Of a stretch of DNA of 64,000 bases, positions 18,718-27,701 are shown piece after piece; the stretch's first letter is position 1; every line of letters begins with the position of its first letter. This DNA is from DATAOG01 sp963840925 (lineage in GTDB: Bacteria > Pseudomonadota > Alphaproteobacteria > Geminicoccales > Geminicoccaceae). The position numbers and the translations under genes are program-made. The notes beneath the pieces are model-generated. The model did not search any database. It saw only the letters and a list, made by a program, of their open reading frames with translations, and was not told the DNA's origin. Where the stretch lies: the NCBI GenBank assembly GCA_963840925.1, contig CAWJAY010000042.1, positions 62,001-126,000 of the forward strand, written 5' to 3'.

Positions 18718-19749
18718 GTGACCGGGACCGTGGCGTACGGGTCGACATGGGAGATGCCGCCCGCGTCCCAGGCGGAGCCGGGCGAAACCCTGGACGAGCT
18801 GCGCTTCACGCTCGAGGCCGCCAACGTCGGCACCTGGCAATGGGACGTCCAGACCGGGCGGGTGCGCTGGTCCGACAACCTCGAAGCGATTCACGGCCTG
18901 CCGCGCGGTGCGTTCCGGGGCGATTTCGCGAGCTTCCTCGAGGACGTCGACCCGCGCGATCGCGAAACCGTGATGGCCCGGATCCAGGACGCCATGGCGC
19001 GCGGCGGCGACTACCGGGTCGAATACCGGCTGGCCGGTGCCGCCGCCGGCGAGCGCTGGGTCGAGGGTAAGGGCCGCGTCGTCCTCGACGGGCAGGGCCG
19101 GCCACTGCGCATGACCGGCATCTGCATGGAGATCACCGAGCGCAAGCAGGCCGAGCAGCGGCTGGAGCTCGTACTCCAGGAGCTCCGCCACCGGGTCAAG
19201 AACATGCTGGCCGTGGTCCAGTCGCTCGCCCGCCAGACGGTCCGGCACACGGGCTCCCTCGAGGCGTTCGCCGCGGCCTTCCAGGGCCGCCTCGAGGGTC
19301 TGGCCGGCGCCCACGATCTGCTGGTCGACACCAACTGGGCAGGGTCGGGGTTGCGGGCCCTGATTCTGGCCCAGCTCGCACCGTTCGTCGAGCGGCGCGA
19401 CCGGCTCCGGCTGTCGGGCGAGGACGTGATCCTGCCCGCCAGCGCCGTCCTGACGCTCGGCATGACGTTGCACGAGCTTACGACCAATGCCGCCAAGTAT
19501 GGCGCGCTCTCGGTTGAGCGCGGCACGATCGACGTGACCTGGCGGCAGGAAGCGGCGGCCGGCGGACCTCAGCTCGTGCTGGTCTGGCAGGAGCGGGGTG
19601 GGCCGCCGGTGTCGCCGCCGAAGCAGCCGAGCTTCGGGACCCAGCTGATCGATGCCGGCATCGCCCACGAGCTCGACGGCCGGGTCGCGCTCACGTTCGA
19701 CCCTGACGGCGTGCGCTGCGAGCTGTGCTTTCCGATGCCCGCCGGCTGA
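18718..19749 (+). CDS. PAS domain sensor histidine kinase, HWE family
   Basis: 343 residues, intact, no membrane segments, so a cytoplasmic sensor. One PAS_3 domain (about residues 27-140, TLEAANVGTWQWDVQTGRVRW to GICMEITERKQAEQRL). It is followed by an HWE kinase core: phospho-acceptor His158 in ELRHRVKNMLAVVQSLARQT, N-box LHELTTNAAKYGALS, and the WQE of the name in LVWQERGGPPV. The start is GTG 18718; an in-frame ATG lies 12 codons in. No response regulator is adjacent. HWE kinases often serve light, redox or general stress responses; the signal here is unknown. Confidence 0.88.
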   Translation: MTGTVAYGSTWEMPPASQAEPGETLDELRFTLEAANVGTWQWDVQTGRVRWSDNLEAIHGLPRGAFRGDFASFLEDVDPRDRETVMARIQDAMARGGDYRVEYRLAGAAAGERWVEGKGRVVLDGQGRPLRMTGICMEITERKQAEQRLELVLQELRHRVKNMLAVVQSLARQTVRHTGSLEAFAAAFQGRLEGLAGAHDLLVDTNWAGSGLRALILAQLAPFVERRDRLRLSGEDVILPASAVLTLGMTLHELTTNAAKYGALSVERGTIDVTWRQEAAAGGPQLVLVWQERGGPPVSPPKQPSFGTQLIDAGIAHELDGRVALTFDPDGVRCELCFPMPAG

Positions 19750-19830
19750 CCTGACGAGCAACGTCCTCGACCTCCGGCCGGACGGCGAGGCCCCTCGGGG
19801 TAGCGGGGCCGCCAGCTGCGCCCACGCACC

Positions 19831-20833
19831 CTAGCGTAGCAGCCCGGCCTCCCGGTAGTAGCGCTCGGCGCCGGGATGCAATGGCACGCCGATGCCGTCC
19901 AGCGCGGTCACCAGCGTGATCGCCGCGCCCTTGGCGTGGCCGTTGTCGAGCAGCTGGCGCGCCGTCGGGGTCCAGAGCGCCTTGGTGATGCCGTAGACCA
20001 GCTCCTCGTCGATCTCGGCGCCGACCATCCACTGGGCGCCGACGCTGATCGTCGGCGTCGCGCCGATCCCTTCGTAGGTGCCCGCCGGGATCAGGTCTCT
20101 GGCGAAGAACTGATGCCGTTCCAGCAGCGCATCGACCTCTGGCCCATCGATCGGCACCAGATCAGCGCCGGCGCCGGCAGCGAGCTCCGCCACCGAGGCG
20201 GTCGGATAGCCGGCGACGATGAAGAAGGCATCGAGCCGATCCTCGCCGATCATGCTCAGCGCCGGGACTCGACTTGATGTACTCGGCCTGGAGATCGGCC
20301 TCCGACAGGCCGAACGCCTCGAGGATGATGCGGGCGTCGACCAGCGTGCCCGAGCCCGGCTCGTCGAGCGAGACGCGCTTGCCCTTGAGGTCGCGCACGG
20401 TCCGGATGCCGGCGCCCTTGCGGGCAACGATGTGAACGCTCTCGGAATAGAGGCTGGTGATCGCGCGCAGATTTTTAACGTTGCCCTGGCCCTCGAAGAT
20501 GCCGGTCCCGGTGTAGGCCCAATACGCGATGTCCGACTGGACGAAGCCGCTCTCCAACTCGCCCGACCTGATCGCGTCGACGTTGGCGACCGAACCGTTC
20601 GAGCTCTGCGCGATCGCGACCAGGCCAGGCACGCCGCAGCTGCCGCCCTTGTCGCAGGGCCGGGCGCCGGGCGGGCTGCTGATGATGTCGGCGATCAGAC
20701 CGCCGATCGGGTAGTAGGTGCCGGCCACGCCGCCGGTGCCGATCCGGAAGAAGTGCATCTCCTGCGCCGGAACGGGCGACGTCGCGCCCAGCACCGTGAG
20801 GGCGAAGAGCGCGATCAGCATGCGCCGGGCCAT
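19831..20833 (-). CDS. TAXI family TRAP transporter solute-binding protein (one frameshift)
   Basis: Periplasmic binding protein of TRAP-TAXI transporters. Starts at ATG 20831-20833 with an AAGAGG site and a signal peptide ending PVPAQE. The TAXI hallmark is FFRIGTGGVAGTYYPIGGLIADIIS, followed by VAIAQSSNGSVANVDAIRSGELESGFVQSDIA, VHIVARKGAGIRTVRDLKGKRVSLDEPGSGT and, after a one-base shift near 20270, AGTYEGIGATPTISVGAQW. No TRAP permease (DctQM fusion) lies next to it. The ligand is unknown. Confidence 0.87.
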
Positions 20834-21021
20834 GCGTGCCTCTTTTGCCGGTTCGGAACGCCGCGCGCCGGCGCCGCGGCCCAATTGTCAGAAAAGCCGG
20901 TCCGAGGCAACGGCGATTTGCCCGCTCTTCAGCCGCGGCTCTTCCGGTCCGGTGCGGGAATTCTGGTCAAGCCTGCGCCCGCGCCGATACACTTCGCCCC
21001 ACCTTGAGCTGGGGGGCGATC

Positions 21022-21708
21022 GTGGAGCAGAAGCTCGCCGCAATCGTGGCGGTCGATGTCGGCGAGTCCGGGCGGCTGCGCACCGGCAGCCTCGCCGGCG
21101 AGCTCGCGACAATCCAATACGAGCTGATCGACCCGACCATCAGCCGCTACGGCGGGCGGATCTTCGCGCTGATGCCGAGCATCACGCTCGCCGAGTTCGC
21201 CGGGCCGACGGCGGCGGTGGGCTGCGGCCTCGAGATCCAGCGCGGCATGGCGGAGCGCGCCGCGGAGCTTGCGCCGCCCGAGGCGCTGATCAGCCTCAAG
21301 ATCGGCATCGACCTCGCCGAGGTGGTCACGGTGAGCGGCGATCTGCAGGGCTCTGCGGTCGCGATCGCCCAGGACCTCGCCCGCAGCGCGCCAGCCGGCG
21401 CGGTCATGATCTCGGGCCGGGTCGCCCGCACGCTCAATCGCAAGAAGCTCCGGGCCCGGTCCGCCTACCGGGGCGTGCATGATGTCGCAGGCGTCGCGAA
21501 GGTCGAGATCGTCGAGCTGCACCCGCTCGCCGATGCCAAGGCGCAGTCGCCCTGGACGCTCCGGCGTCGCTGGACCTGGATCGCGGCGCTGGCAGCGGTC
21601 ATGCTGCTGACCGGCGCCTCGCTCGTGCTCTGGCGCCCGGTCCGCGAATGGTTGCTGCCCGTCCCGACCGAGGCGCCGGCGCTCGCCGCGCCCGACCAGC
21701 AGCGGTGA
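21022..21708 (+). CDS. Degenerate class III adenylate/guanylate cyclase-like protein with C-terminal membrane anchor
   Basis: 228 residues, GTG start at 21022 with a GGGGGG site. It aligns with the N-terminal cyclase domain found in many alphaproteobacterial proteins: QKLAAIVAVDVGESGRL, IDPTISRYGGRIF, LEIQRGMAERAAEL, LKIGIDLAEV, GSAVAIAQDLARSAPAGAVMISG. The usual DVVGYS metal-binding segment reads DVGESG. The second metal Asp of the GDG turn is missing (GGRIFALMPSITLAEF). A Trp/Leu-rich helix (WIAALAAVMLLTGASLVLW) near the C-terminus is a likely membrane anchor. Probably catalytically inactive; a regulatory or binding role is inference. Confidence 0.72.
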   Translation: MEQKLAAIVAVDVGESGRLRTGSLAGELATIQYELIDPTISRYGGRIFALMPSITLAEFAGPTAAVGCGLEIQRGMAERAAELAPPEALISLKIGIDLAEVVTVSGDLQGSAVAIAQDLARSAPAGAVMISGRVARTLNRKKLRARSAYRGVHDVAGVAKVEIVELHPLADAKAQSPWTLRRRWTWIAALAAVMLLTGASLVLWRPVREWLLPVPTEAPALAAPDQQR

Positions 21709-21723
21709 TCGGCGCGCGGGCGG

Positions 21724-23394
21724 TCAGCGCCCCGGGGCGCCGGCGCGGATCTGGGTGATCGACTGGCGCGGCGTGATCGCCTCCGGATCGACCCTGAGAT
21801 CGAGCAGCGCGAACGTCGGGGCCTGCTCGGCGCGCCGGAAGGCGTCGGGGAAGTCGGCGGTGCGCAGCACCACCTCGCCATGGCCGCCGTAGGCCCGGGC
21901 GAGGGCTGCGAAATCCGGGTTGCTGAGCTCGGTGCCGATGATCCGCTCAGGATAGTCCCGCTCCTGGTGCATCCGGATCGTGCCGTACATGCCGTTGTTG
22001 ACCACGCACCAGATGACCTTCAGGTCGTACTGGGCGGCGGTCGCGAGCTCCTGGCCGGTCATCAGGAAACAGCCATCGCCCGCAAACGCGACCACGGTCC
22101 GGTCCGGATGGACCAGCTTGGCGGCGATCGCGGCCGGCGTGCCGTAGCCCATCGAGCCGCTGGTCGGGCCCAGCTGCGACCGGTAGGCCCGGTACTGGTA
22201 GTAGCCGTTGACCCAGATGCAGTAATTGCCGGCGCCGTTGGTCACGATGGCGTCCGCCGGCAGGTGCTCGCGCAGCCAGACCAGGACCTCGCCCAGCTGC
22301 AGCTCGCCCGGCGTCCGCGGCGGGGTCTGGGTGGCAAGGTACTGCGCGTGCGCGGCCTCGGTCTCCGCGCGCCAGGCGCTCGTGTCGAGCGGCTCAAGCG
22401 CGCGCGCCGCGGCGGCGAAGGCGCGCACGCCGGCGTGGATCGGCAGATCGGGGGTATAGACCAGACCCAGCTCCTCGGCGCCGGGATGGACGTGGACCAG
22501 CGTCTGCTTCGGCTCGGGCACCTCGATCAGGCTGTAGCTGCGGCTCGAGGCCTCGCCGAGCCGGGTCCCGACCAGGAGCAGCAGATCGGCGTCCCGGATC
22601 CGGTCGCTGAGTGGCGGCGCGACCGCGATGCCGACGTGGCCCGCGTAGCAGCGATGGCTGTTGTCGAAGTAGTCCTGGCGCCGGAACGACACCCCGACCG
22701 GCAGGTCGAACGCCTCGGCGAACCCGCGGATGTCCTCCCACGCCGTGGCATTCCAGCCGCCGCCGCCCAGGATCATGAACGGCCGCCTGGCGGAGCCCAG
22801 CAGCGTGCGCAGCCGCGCCATGTCGAACGGCGCCGGGTGCGCCTGGACCGGCTGGTAGCGGACGCCATCGGCGCAGGCCGCGGGCTCAGTGAGCATGTCC
22901 TCGGGCAGCGCCAGCACGACCGGCCCCGGCCGGCCCGAGGTCGCGGTGTGGAAGGCGCGCGCGACCAGCTCCGGGACCCGGGCCGGGTCGTCGATCTCGG
23001 CAACCCACTTGGCGATGCCGCCGAACATCTGCCGGTAATCGATCTCCTGGAACGCCTCGCGGCCGCGCATCGCCCGCCCGACCTGGCCGATCAGCAGGAT
23101 CAAGGGCGTCGAGTCCTGGCGGGCGATGTGGACGCCCGGGGCGCCGTTGGTCGCCCCCGGGCCGCGGGTCACCATCGCGATCCCGGGCCGGCCGGTGAGC
23201 TTGCCGTAGGCCTCGGCCATGATCGTGGCGCCGCTCTCGTGACGGCAGGTGATGTAGCGGATCTGGCTGTCGTAGAGCGCATCCAGCAGTCCGAGATAGC
23301 TCTCGCCGGGCACCCCGAACGCCAGATCGACGCCGTGGATCTCGAGCTGGTCGGCCAGGATCTGGCCGCCGGTGCGCAAATTCGAGGGGGTCAT
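21724..23394 (-). CDS. Thiamine pyrophosphate-dependent enzyme, acetolactate-synthase-like
   Basis: 556 residues, intact. The N-terminal Pyr domain has the activating Glu in CRHESGATIMAEAYG and TRGPGATNGAPGVHIA. The central domain contains PFMILGGGGWNATAWEDI. The C-terminal PP domain has the TPP motif AFAGDGCFLMTGQELATAAQYDLKVIWCVVNNGMYGTIRMHQE. Such proteins include acetolactate synthases, benzoylformate decarboxylases and others. No small regulatory IlvH subunit or FAD-specific signature is adjacent, so I do not assign IlvB. Distinct from Xsc at 9.6 kb. Confidence 0.85.
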   Translation of the reverse strand: MTPSNLRTGGQILADQLEIHGVDLAFGVPGESYLGLLDALYDSQIRYITCRHESGATIMAEAYGKLTGRPGIAMVTRGPGATNGAPGVHIARQDSTPLILLIGQVGRAMRGREAFQEIDYRQMFGGIAKWVAEIDDPARVPELVARAFHTATSGRPGPVVLALPEDMLTEPAACADGVRYQPVQAHPAPFDMARLRTLLGSARRPFMILGGGGWNATAWEDIRGFAEAFDLPVGVSFRRQDYFDNSHRCYAGHVGIAVAPPLSDRIRDADLLLLVGTRLGEASSRSYSLIEVPEPKQTLVHVHPGAEELGLVYTPDLPIHAGVRAFAAAARALEPLDTSAWRAETEAAHAQYLATQTPPRTPGELQLGEVLVWLREHLPADAIVTNGAGNYCIWVNGYYQYRAYRSQLGPTSGSMGYGTPAAIAAKLVHPDRTVVAFAGDGCFLMTGQELATAAQYDLKVIWCVVNNGMYGTIRMHQERDYPERIIGTELSNPDFAALARAYGGHGEVVLRTADFPDAFRRAEQAPTFALLDLRVDPEAITPRQSITQIRAGAPGR

Positions 23395-23478
23395 GGGTCC
23401 TCTGCCGGCTCGGATCTGGGCGCGCCATCATGCCGAGCCGGATGCCCGATGGCAATCCGACCGGGCCCCCAAGCCGTG

Positions 23479-24906
23479 CTAACGGGATTGCCGCTCGAAG
23501 AGGCCAGCGTGGCGCGGGTCGCCGTACAGGGTCGGGCCGCCCAGCCGCGTCCACTGCATCTCGGCGGCAGTGGCCCGACGCGCCGGCGCGGTCGCGTTGT
23601 AGCCCTCGGCCATGCCGCGCTTCAGCTGGTCCTCGGTAAGGAAGCCGCTCCGCTCCGGATGCTCAGGATCGTAGAAGCCATAGCCATAGAACAGGCCCGA
23701 GCCCTCGCCGTCCTTGCCGAGATAGAACGCGTTCTCGCCCGCCCAGGGGCCAGACGGCGCCCGTGTCTCGTAGTCGGGCAGGTTGCTGAGATAGGCGTAG
23801 TCGCCGGGGATCAGATCGGCGGTCGCGATCGCTCCGGCCATCGGGTCGTCGGCCCGGTCCAGCGAGCGCTCGCCGCGCGCGCCGGCGGCGGCGTGGTAGC
23901 GCACCATCACCAGATGCTGGCCGAGCGAGGTCTTGTCCCGGTTGTCGAGGACGGTGTAGCCCTCGCCGCGGACCTCGAGCGTCAGCAGCGGAATCCCGAG
24001 GCCGATCAGCGCGTAGCTCCTGCGCGCCGCATCCTGGACCTTGGCATCGTCAGGGTAGCGGGCCGCGAGCTCCGCGAACCGCGGCCAGGCCCGGGGCTGG
24101 TGGAAGGCGTCGAAGTTGCGCTCGGTCAGCACGCCGTCGGCGGCATCGAGGATCGTGAGCTCCATGCCGGCCAGGCAGTCGAGCGATGACGACTCGGTCC
24201 GGAACCCCTGGACCGCGGCGTGGCCGCCGACCCCGGCTTTGGCCCGCATCGCGAACTTGACCTGGCCGAGCGAGGGGTAGTCGCGCAGCGCGCCGCTCAA
24301 CGAGCCGCGCGGGTCGGGGTAGGTTTCCCAGCTGCCGGGCAGCGCGATGCCGCCGTTGGCCATGAACTGACAGCGGCCGCCGCCGGTGCTCAGCGCGCGC
24401 ATCAGGGCCATGATCCTGACCCGCAGCTCGACCGTCCAGGCCAGCTCGTTGGCGTCGGCGAACTCGAACACCCGGTGCGGGCTGCAGATCATCGCCTGGA
24501 GGATCTCCTGGCGGATCGCGCTCAGCGAGGCGAGGCTCACCTGCCGCGGATCGGTGACCTTGCGGCCGGCGACCCAAAGGCCGTGGGCGCGAACCGGGGC
24601 GGCCGTGGCCGCCAGCAGCAGGCCCGGCCGGACGAGCGCTGCCTGGCGCGCCGGGCAGCCGGTCGGGTCGGCCGGCGGCGGGGGCGGCGCCGGCCGCTCG
24701 AAGTTGGGACCGCAGGGCGTCTGTGGCCCGGTTCCGTCATAGGGTGGCTGCGGCGCGTGACCCGGCCAGTTCTGGCAATAAACGCTGTCGTCGTGGATGG
24801 CGCCCTTGCCGGTGCGCTTGCTGGTGTTGCCGGCCCGCGCACTGAGCGCGAGACCAGCACCGAGAACGGCCACGAGCAGGACGAGGAGAAAACGTCGCCA
24901 CGTCAT
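23479..24906 (-). CDS. Secreted protein resembling Bacillus Tgl protein-glutamine gamma-glutamyltransferase, catalytic His replaced
   Basis: 475 residues. The start is ATG 24904-24906, giving a signal peptide (MTWRRFLLVLLVAVLGAGLALSARAG); a longer upstream frame would overlap the divergent gene. A Pro-rich linker (about 50-90) precedes a region that lines up in order with B. subtilis Tgl: GLWVAGRKVTDPRQVS, ELAWTVELRVRIMALMRAL, SSLDCLAGMEL (Cys244 at the Tgl catalytic Cys), and IPGDYAYLSNLPDYE then WAGENAFYLG (Glu391 at the catalytic Glu). The Tgl catalytic His (in AHG) corresponds to Tyr409 in YGYG. Tgl cross-links proteins via glutamine-lysine bonds. Whether this one is active is open. The family call rests on remembered Tgl sequence and is inference. 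Confidence 0.62.
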   Translation of the reverse strand: MTWRRFLLVLLVAVLGAGLALSARAGNTSKRTGKGAIHDDSVYCQNWPGHAPQPPYDGTGPQTPCGPNFERPAPPPPPADPTGCPARQAALVRPGLLLAATAAPVRAHGLWVAGRKVTDPRQVSLASLSAIRQEILQAMICSPHRVFEFADANELAWTVELRVRIMALMRALSTGGGRCQFMANGGIALPGSWETYPDPRGSLSGALRDYPSLGQVKFAMRAKAGVGGHAAVQGFRTESSSLDCLAGMELTILDAADGVLTERNFDAFHQPRAWPRFAELAARYPDDAKVQDAARRSYALIGLGIPLLTLEVRGEGYTVLDNRDKTSLGQHLVMVRYHAAAGARGERSLDRADDPMAGAIATADLIPGDYAYLSNLPDYETRAPSGPWAGENAFYLGKDGEGSGLFYGYGFYDPEHPERSGFLTEDQLKRGMAEGYNATAPARRATAAEMQWTRLGGPTLYGDPRHAGLFERQSR

Positions 24907-25057
24907 CGCGCCAGGCGCCCGAATTGCCGCAATGGTCTGTGTAAATGCCACGAATTCACCGACGCCGGCAAGCCGGCGGACGGCTCGGGACCCCAGCGCC
25001 TGTCGGAGCGGTCGCGATCGGGCTATGCTGCAAGCTCGCGGATGAGGGAGAGGCAGG

Positions 25058-25999
25058 ATGGATCGGATTGCGTTGGTCGGCGCCGGCTTGATCGGCCAGG
25101 CCTGGGCGATCGTGTTCGGGCGCGCCGGGCACGAGGTGCTGCTGTTCGATGCCGATCCAGCGATGCTCGAGCAGGCGCGGCGCAACATCGGAGCGCGGCT
25201 CGAGGATCTTGCCCGCCTGGGCCTGGTCGATGACGCCGAAGCCGCGCTTGGCCGGGTCGGCTACGCGGCGACGCTCGGCGCGGCTCTGGCGAGCGCCGAC
25301 TACGTGCAGGAGAGCACGCCCGAGCGGGTCGAGGCCAAGCGCGCGGTCTTCGCCGACCTCGACCGCCTGGCCGCGCCGGATGCGATCCTCGCGAGCTCGA
25401 CCTCGGGCATTCCCGCCTCGAGCTTCACCGAGCACCTGGCCGGGCGCCAGCGCTGCCTGGTCGCGCATCCGATCAACCCGCCGTTCGTCACGCCGCTGGT
25501 CGAGATCTGCCCGGCGCCCTGGACCGAGCCCGCAGTGGTCGATCGGACCCACGCGCTGATGCTCGCGGCCGGTCAGGCGCCGATCCGGCTCAAGCGCGAG
25601 GTCCAGGGCTTCGTCGCCAACCGGATGCAGGCGGCGCTGATCGGCGCGGCGCTGCGCATGGTCAAGGACGACGTCGCCTCGGCCGAGGACATCGACATCG
25701 CGATCCGCGACGGGATCGGGCTGCGCTGGTCGTTCATGGGCCCGTTCGAGACGATCGACCTCAACGCCCCGGGCGGCATTGCCGATTATCTGCGCCGCTA
25801 TGGGCCGCTCTATCAGGCGATCGAAAGCGAGCACGCCGCCCTCGACTGGAGCGAGGAGGGCCTGATCGGCAAGGTCGAGACCGGGCGGCGCGAGCGGCTC
25901 CCGGCCCGGCGGCTGGGCGAGCGTGCGGTCTGGCGCGATCGCCGGCTGATGGCGCTGGCGGCGCACAAGCGCCGGACCGCCCAGGACGTCGGGGAATGA
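25058..25999 (+). CDS. 3-hydroxyacyl-CoA dehydrogenase family, lambda-crystallin / L-gulonate 3-dehydrogenase type
   Basis: 313 residues, intact, AGGCAGG site before the ATG. NAD-binding Rossmann VGAGLIGQAWAIVFGRAGHEVLLFDADP. Family segments SSTSGIPASSFTEHL, LVAHPINPPFVTPLVEI (catalytic His), VDRTHALMLAAGQAPI, VQGFVANRMQAALIGAALRMV and GLRWSFMGPFETIDLNAPGG match the lambda-crystallin subgroup rather than the fatty-acid HCDH. Likely oxidises a 3-hydroxy acid with NAD+. It is divergent from the Tgl-like gene, with 150 bp between the starts. Confidence 0.87.
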   Translation: MDRIALVGAGLIGQAWAIVFGRAGHEVLLFDADPAMLEQARRNIGARLEDLARLGLVDDAEAALGRVGYAATLGAALASADYVQESTPERVEAKRAVFADLDRLAAPDAILASSTSGIPASSFTEHLAGRQRCLVAHPINPPFVTPLVEICPAPWTEPAVVDRTHALMLAAGQAPIRLKREVQGFVANRMQAALIGAALRMVKDDVASAEDIDIAIRDGIGLRWSFMGPFETIDLNAPGGIADYLRRYGPLYQAIESEHAALDWSEEGLIGKVETGRRERLPARRLGERAVWRDRRLMALAAHKRRTAQDVGE

Positions 26000-26098
26000 T
26001 TTCCACCCCTGTCCCGTTGGGGATGAAGGCCGCTTGTGCGCCTCAGGAGCGGTGCGGTTCGAGCCGCCCAGCTCGAGACCAACGATAGGACGCGCCCG

Positions 26099-26299
26099 AT
26101 GACCGACGCCCTGCGAGAAGATGGCCAGACCGACGGCAAACCGCCGGCTCCGATCGAGACCGGACATTCCGAGGACGGCCGGGTGGTCCGGTTCCGGCAG
26201 CGGCCGCGTGGCGGCCAGGCTGAGGGGGCGGCAGCGCCTGCCGGCCTGACGGCCGCCCAGCTCGACGTCCTCGGCGACTACAACCTGTACAACGGCTGA
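26099..26299 (+). CDS. Small hypothetical protein
   Basis: 66 residues from the ATG at 26099 (the frame is open from 26036). Acidic start, then RVVRFRQRPRGGQ, an Ala/Gly stretch and a C-terminal LTAAQLDVLGDYNLYNG. Short alphaproteobacterial proteins with an arginine-rich VVRFR segment and an acidic tail exist, but I do not recognise a family. It sits alone, 100 bp after a dehydrogenase and 180 bp before a GT4 gene. Confidence 0.4.
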   Translation: MTDALREDGQTDGKPPAPIETGHSEDGRVVRFRQRPRGGQAEGAAAPAGLTAAQLDVLGDYNLYNG

Positions 26300-26480
26300 G
26301 CCATTCGGTCGCCACCGACCGGATGCTCACGTCAGCCCGAGCCGGCCCGAGCGCGGCCGACCCCCAGCGCAACCGTTTCGGTGTGCCGGTCACCGGATTC
26401 GCGCGTTCGGATTGACTTTTTTAACCCGCAGGCGGCAGGTTCGGCCCGCGAGCGAGTTCAACCCTGATCGAAGGGCCGGC

Positions 26481-27689
26481 ATGCGGGTCCTGATGGTGCA
26501 CTGCCGCTACCAGATTCGGGGCGGCGAGGAAGAGTGCTTCGAGGCCGAGCAGCGCTTGCTGCGCGCCGCGGGCGTCGAGGTCGACACCTATGAGGACGAC
26601 AATCGGCGGGTCGAGCAAATGGGCGCCCTGCGCACCGGCCTCAGCACGGTCTGGTCGCAGAGCGCCTACCGGGCGCTCAGGGCAAAGCTGCGCGAGCGGC
26701 ACTACGATATCGTCCACGTCCACAACTTCTTTCCGCTGATCTCGCCCGCGGTCTACTACGCGGCCCAGGCGGAAGGCTGCAGCGTGGTCCAGACCCTGCA
26801 CAACTATCGCCTGTCGTGCCCGGCCGCGATCTTCTATCGGGACGGCCACGTCTGCGAGGACTGCCTGGGCAAGGCCGTGGCCTGGCCGGGCGTGCTGCAC
26901 GGCTGCTACCGCGGCAGCCGGGCGGGCACCGCGACGGTCGCGGCGATGCAGGCCGGACATCGCCTGTTGGGCACCTGGCGGCGCAAGGTCGACCTGTACC
27001 TCGCGCTCAACGAGTTCATGCGCAAGAAGGCGGTCGCGGGCGGCCTGCCGGCCGAGCGGATCGTCGTCAAGCCTAACTTCGTCGGCAACGACCCGGGCGT
27101 TGGCGATGGTCGCGGCGGCTTCGCGCTGTTCACGGCCAGGCTCAATCCCGAGAAGGGCGTGGCCGAGCTGTTGGCGGCCTGGCGCCGTCTGGGCTCGCGC
27201 ATCCCGCTCAAGATCATGGGCGACGGGCCGCTGACCGACGTCGTCAAGGCGGCCGCGGCGACCACGCCGGGCATCGAATACGTCGGCCGCCGGCCGCTCG
27301 CCGAGTTCTACGAGATGCTCGGCCAGGCGAGCTTTTTCGTCTTCACCTCGACCTGGTACGAAGGCTTCCCGCGGGTGATCAACGAGTGCTATGCCCGCGG
27401 CACGCCGATCGTCGCCTCGGCGATCGGGCCGATCGCCGAAGTGGTCGCCGATCGCCTGACCGGCCTGCATTTCCGGCCGGGCGACGTTGACGATCTGGTC
27501 GCCAAGGTGACTTGGCTGCTCGACCATCCGGCCGAGCACGCGCAGCTGCGGACCGGCGCGCGCCAGGAATTCGAGGCCAAGTACACGGCCGAGAGCGGGC
27601 TCAAGCAGCTGCTCGCAGCCTACCAGCGGGCGATCGCCGTCCGCCACCGCATCCCGGCCAGGGCCGAGGCCACTCGCGTGCCGTCCTGA
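26481..27689 (+). CDS. Glycosyltransferase family 4 protein
   Basis: 402 residues from the ATG at 26481 (MRVLMVHCRYQIRGGEEE), chosen over the upstream open frame because the GT4 N-terminal motif GGEEECFEAEQ begins there. Further landmarks: DIVHVHNFFPLISPAVYYAA, VQTLHNYRLSCPAAIFYRDGHVCEDC, a Cys-rich insertion common to this GT4 subgroup, FTARLNPEKGVAELLAAW, and the donor-binding EGFPRVINECYARGTPIVASAIGPIAEVV. Probably adds a sugar to an exopolysaccharide or glycolipid. The region before it (26300-26480) has no gene. Confidence 0.87.
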   Translation: MRVLMVHCRYQIRGGEEECFEAEQRLLRAAGVEVDTYEDDNRRVEQMGALRTGLSTVWSQSAYRALRAKLRERHYDIVHVHNFFPLISPAVYYAAQAEGCSVVQTLHNYRLSCPAAIFYRDGHVCEDCLGKAVAWPGVLHGCYRGSRAGTATVAAMQAGHRLLGTWRRKVDLYLALNEFMRKKAVAGGLPAERIVVKPNFVGNDPGVGDGRGGFALFTARLNPEKGVAELLAAWRRLGSRIPLKIMGDGPLTDVVKAAAATTPGIEYVGRRPLAEFYEMLGQASFFVFTSTWYEGFPRVINECYARGTPIVASAIGPIAEVVADRLTGLHFRPGDVDDLVAKVTWLLDHPAEHAQLRTGARQEFEAKYTAESGLKQLLAAYQRAIAVRHRIPARAEATRVPS

Positions 27690-27701
27690 GCCGGAGCGCG
27701 C

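Noticed and set aside
16906..19761. A 951-codon minus-strand open frame opposite the glycerate kinase, dehydrogenase and HWE kinase genes
   Set aside because: It is a shadow frame of GC-rich coding DNA: its composition is Arg/Gly/Ala/His-rich without any domain, and three recognisable genes occupy the plus strand.
21880..24189. A 769-codon plus-strand open frame opposite the TPP enzyme and the Tgl-like gene
   Set aside because: Low-complexity Arg/Gly/Asp-rich translation with no motif; the minus strand has two well supported genes.
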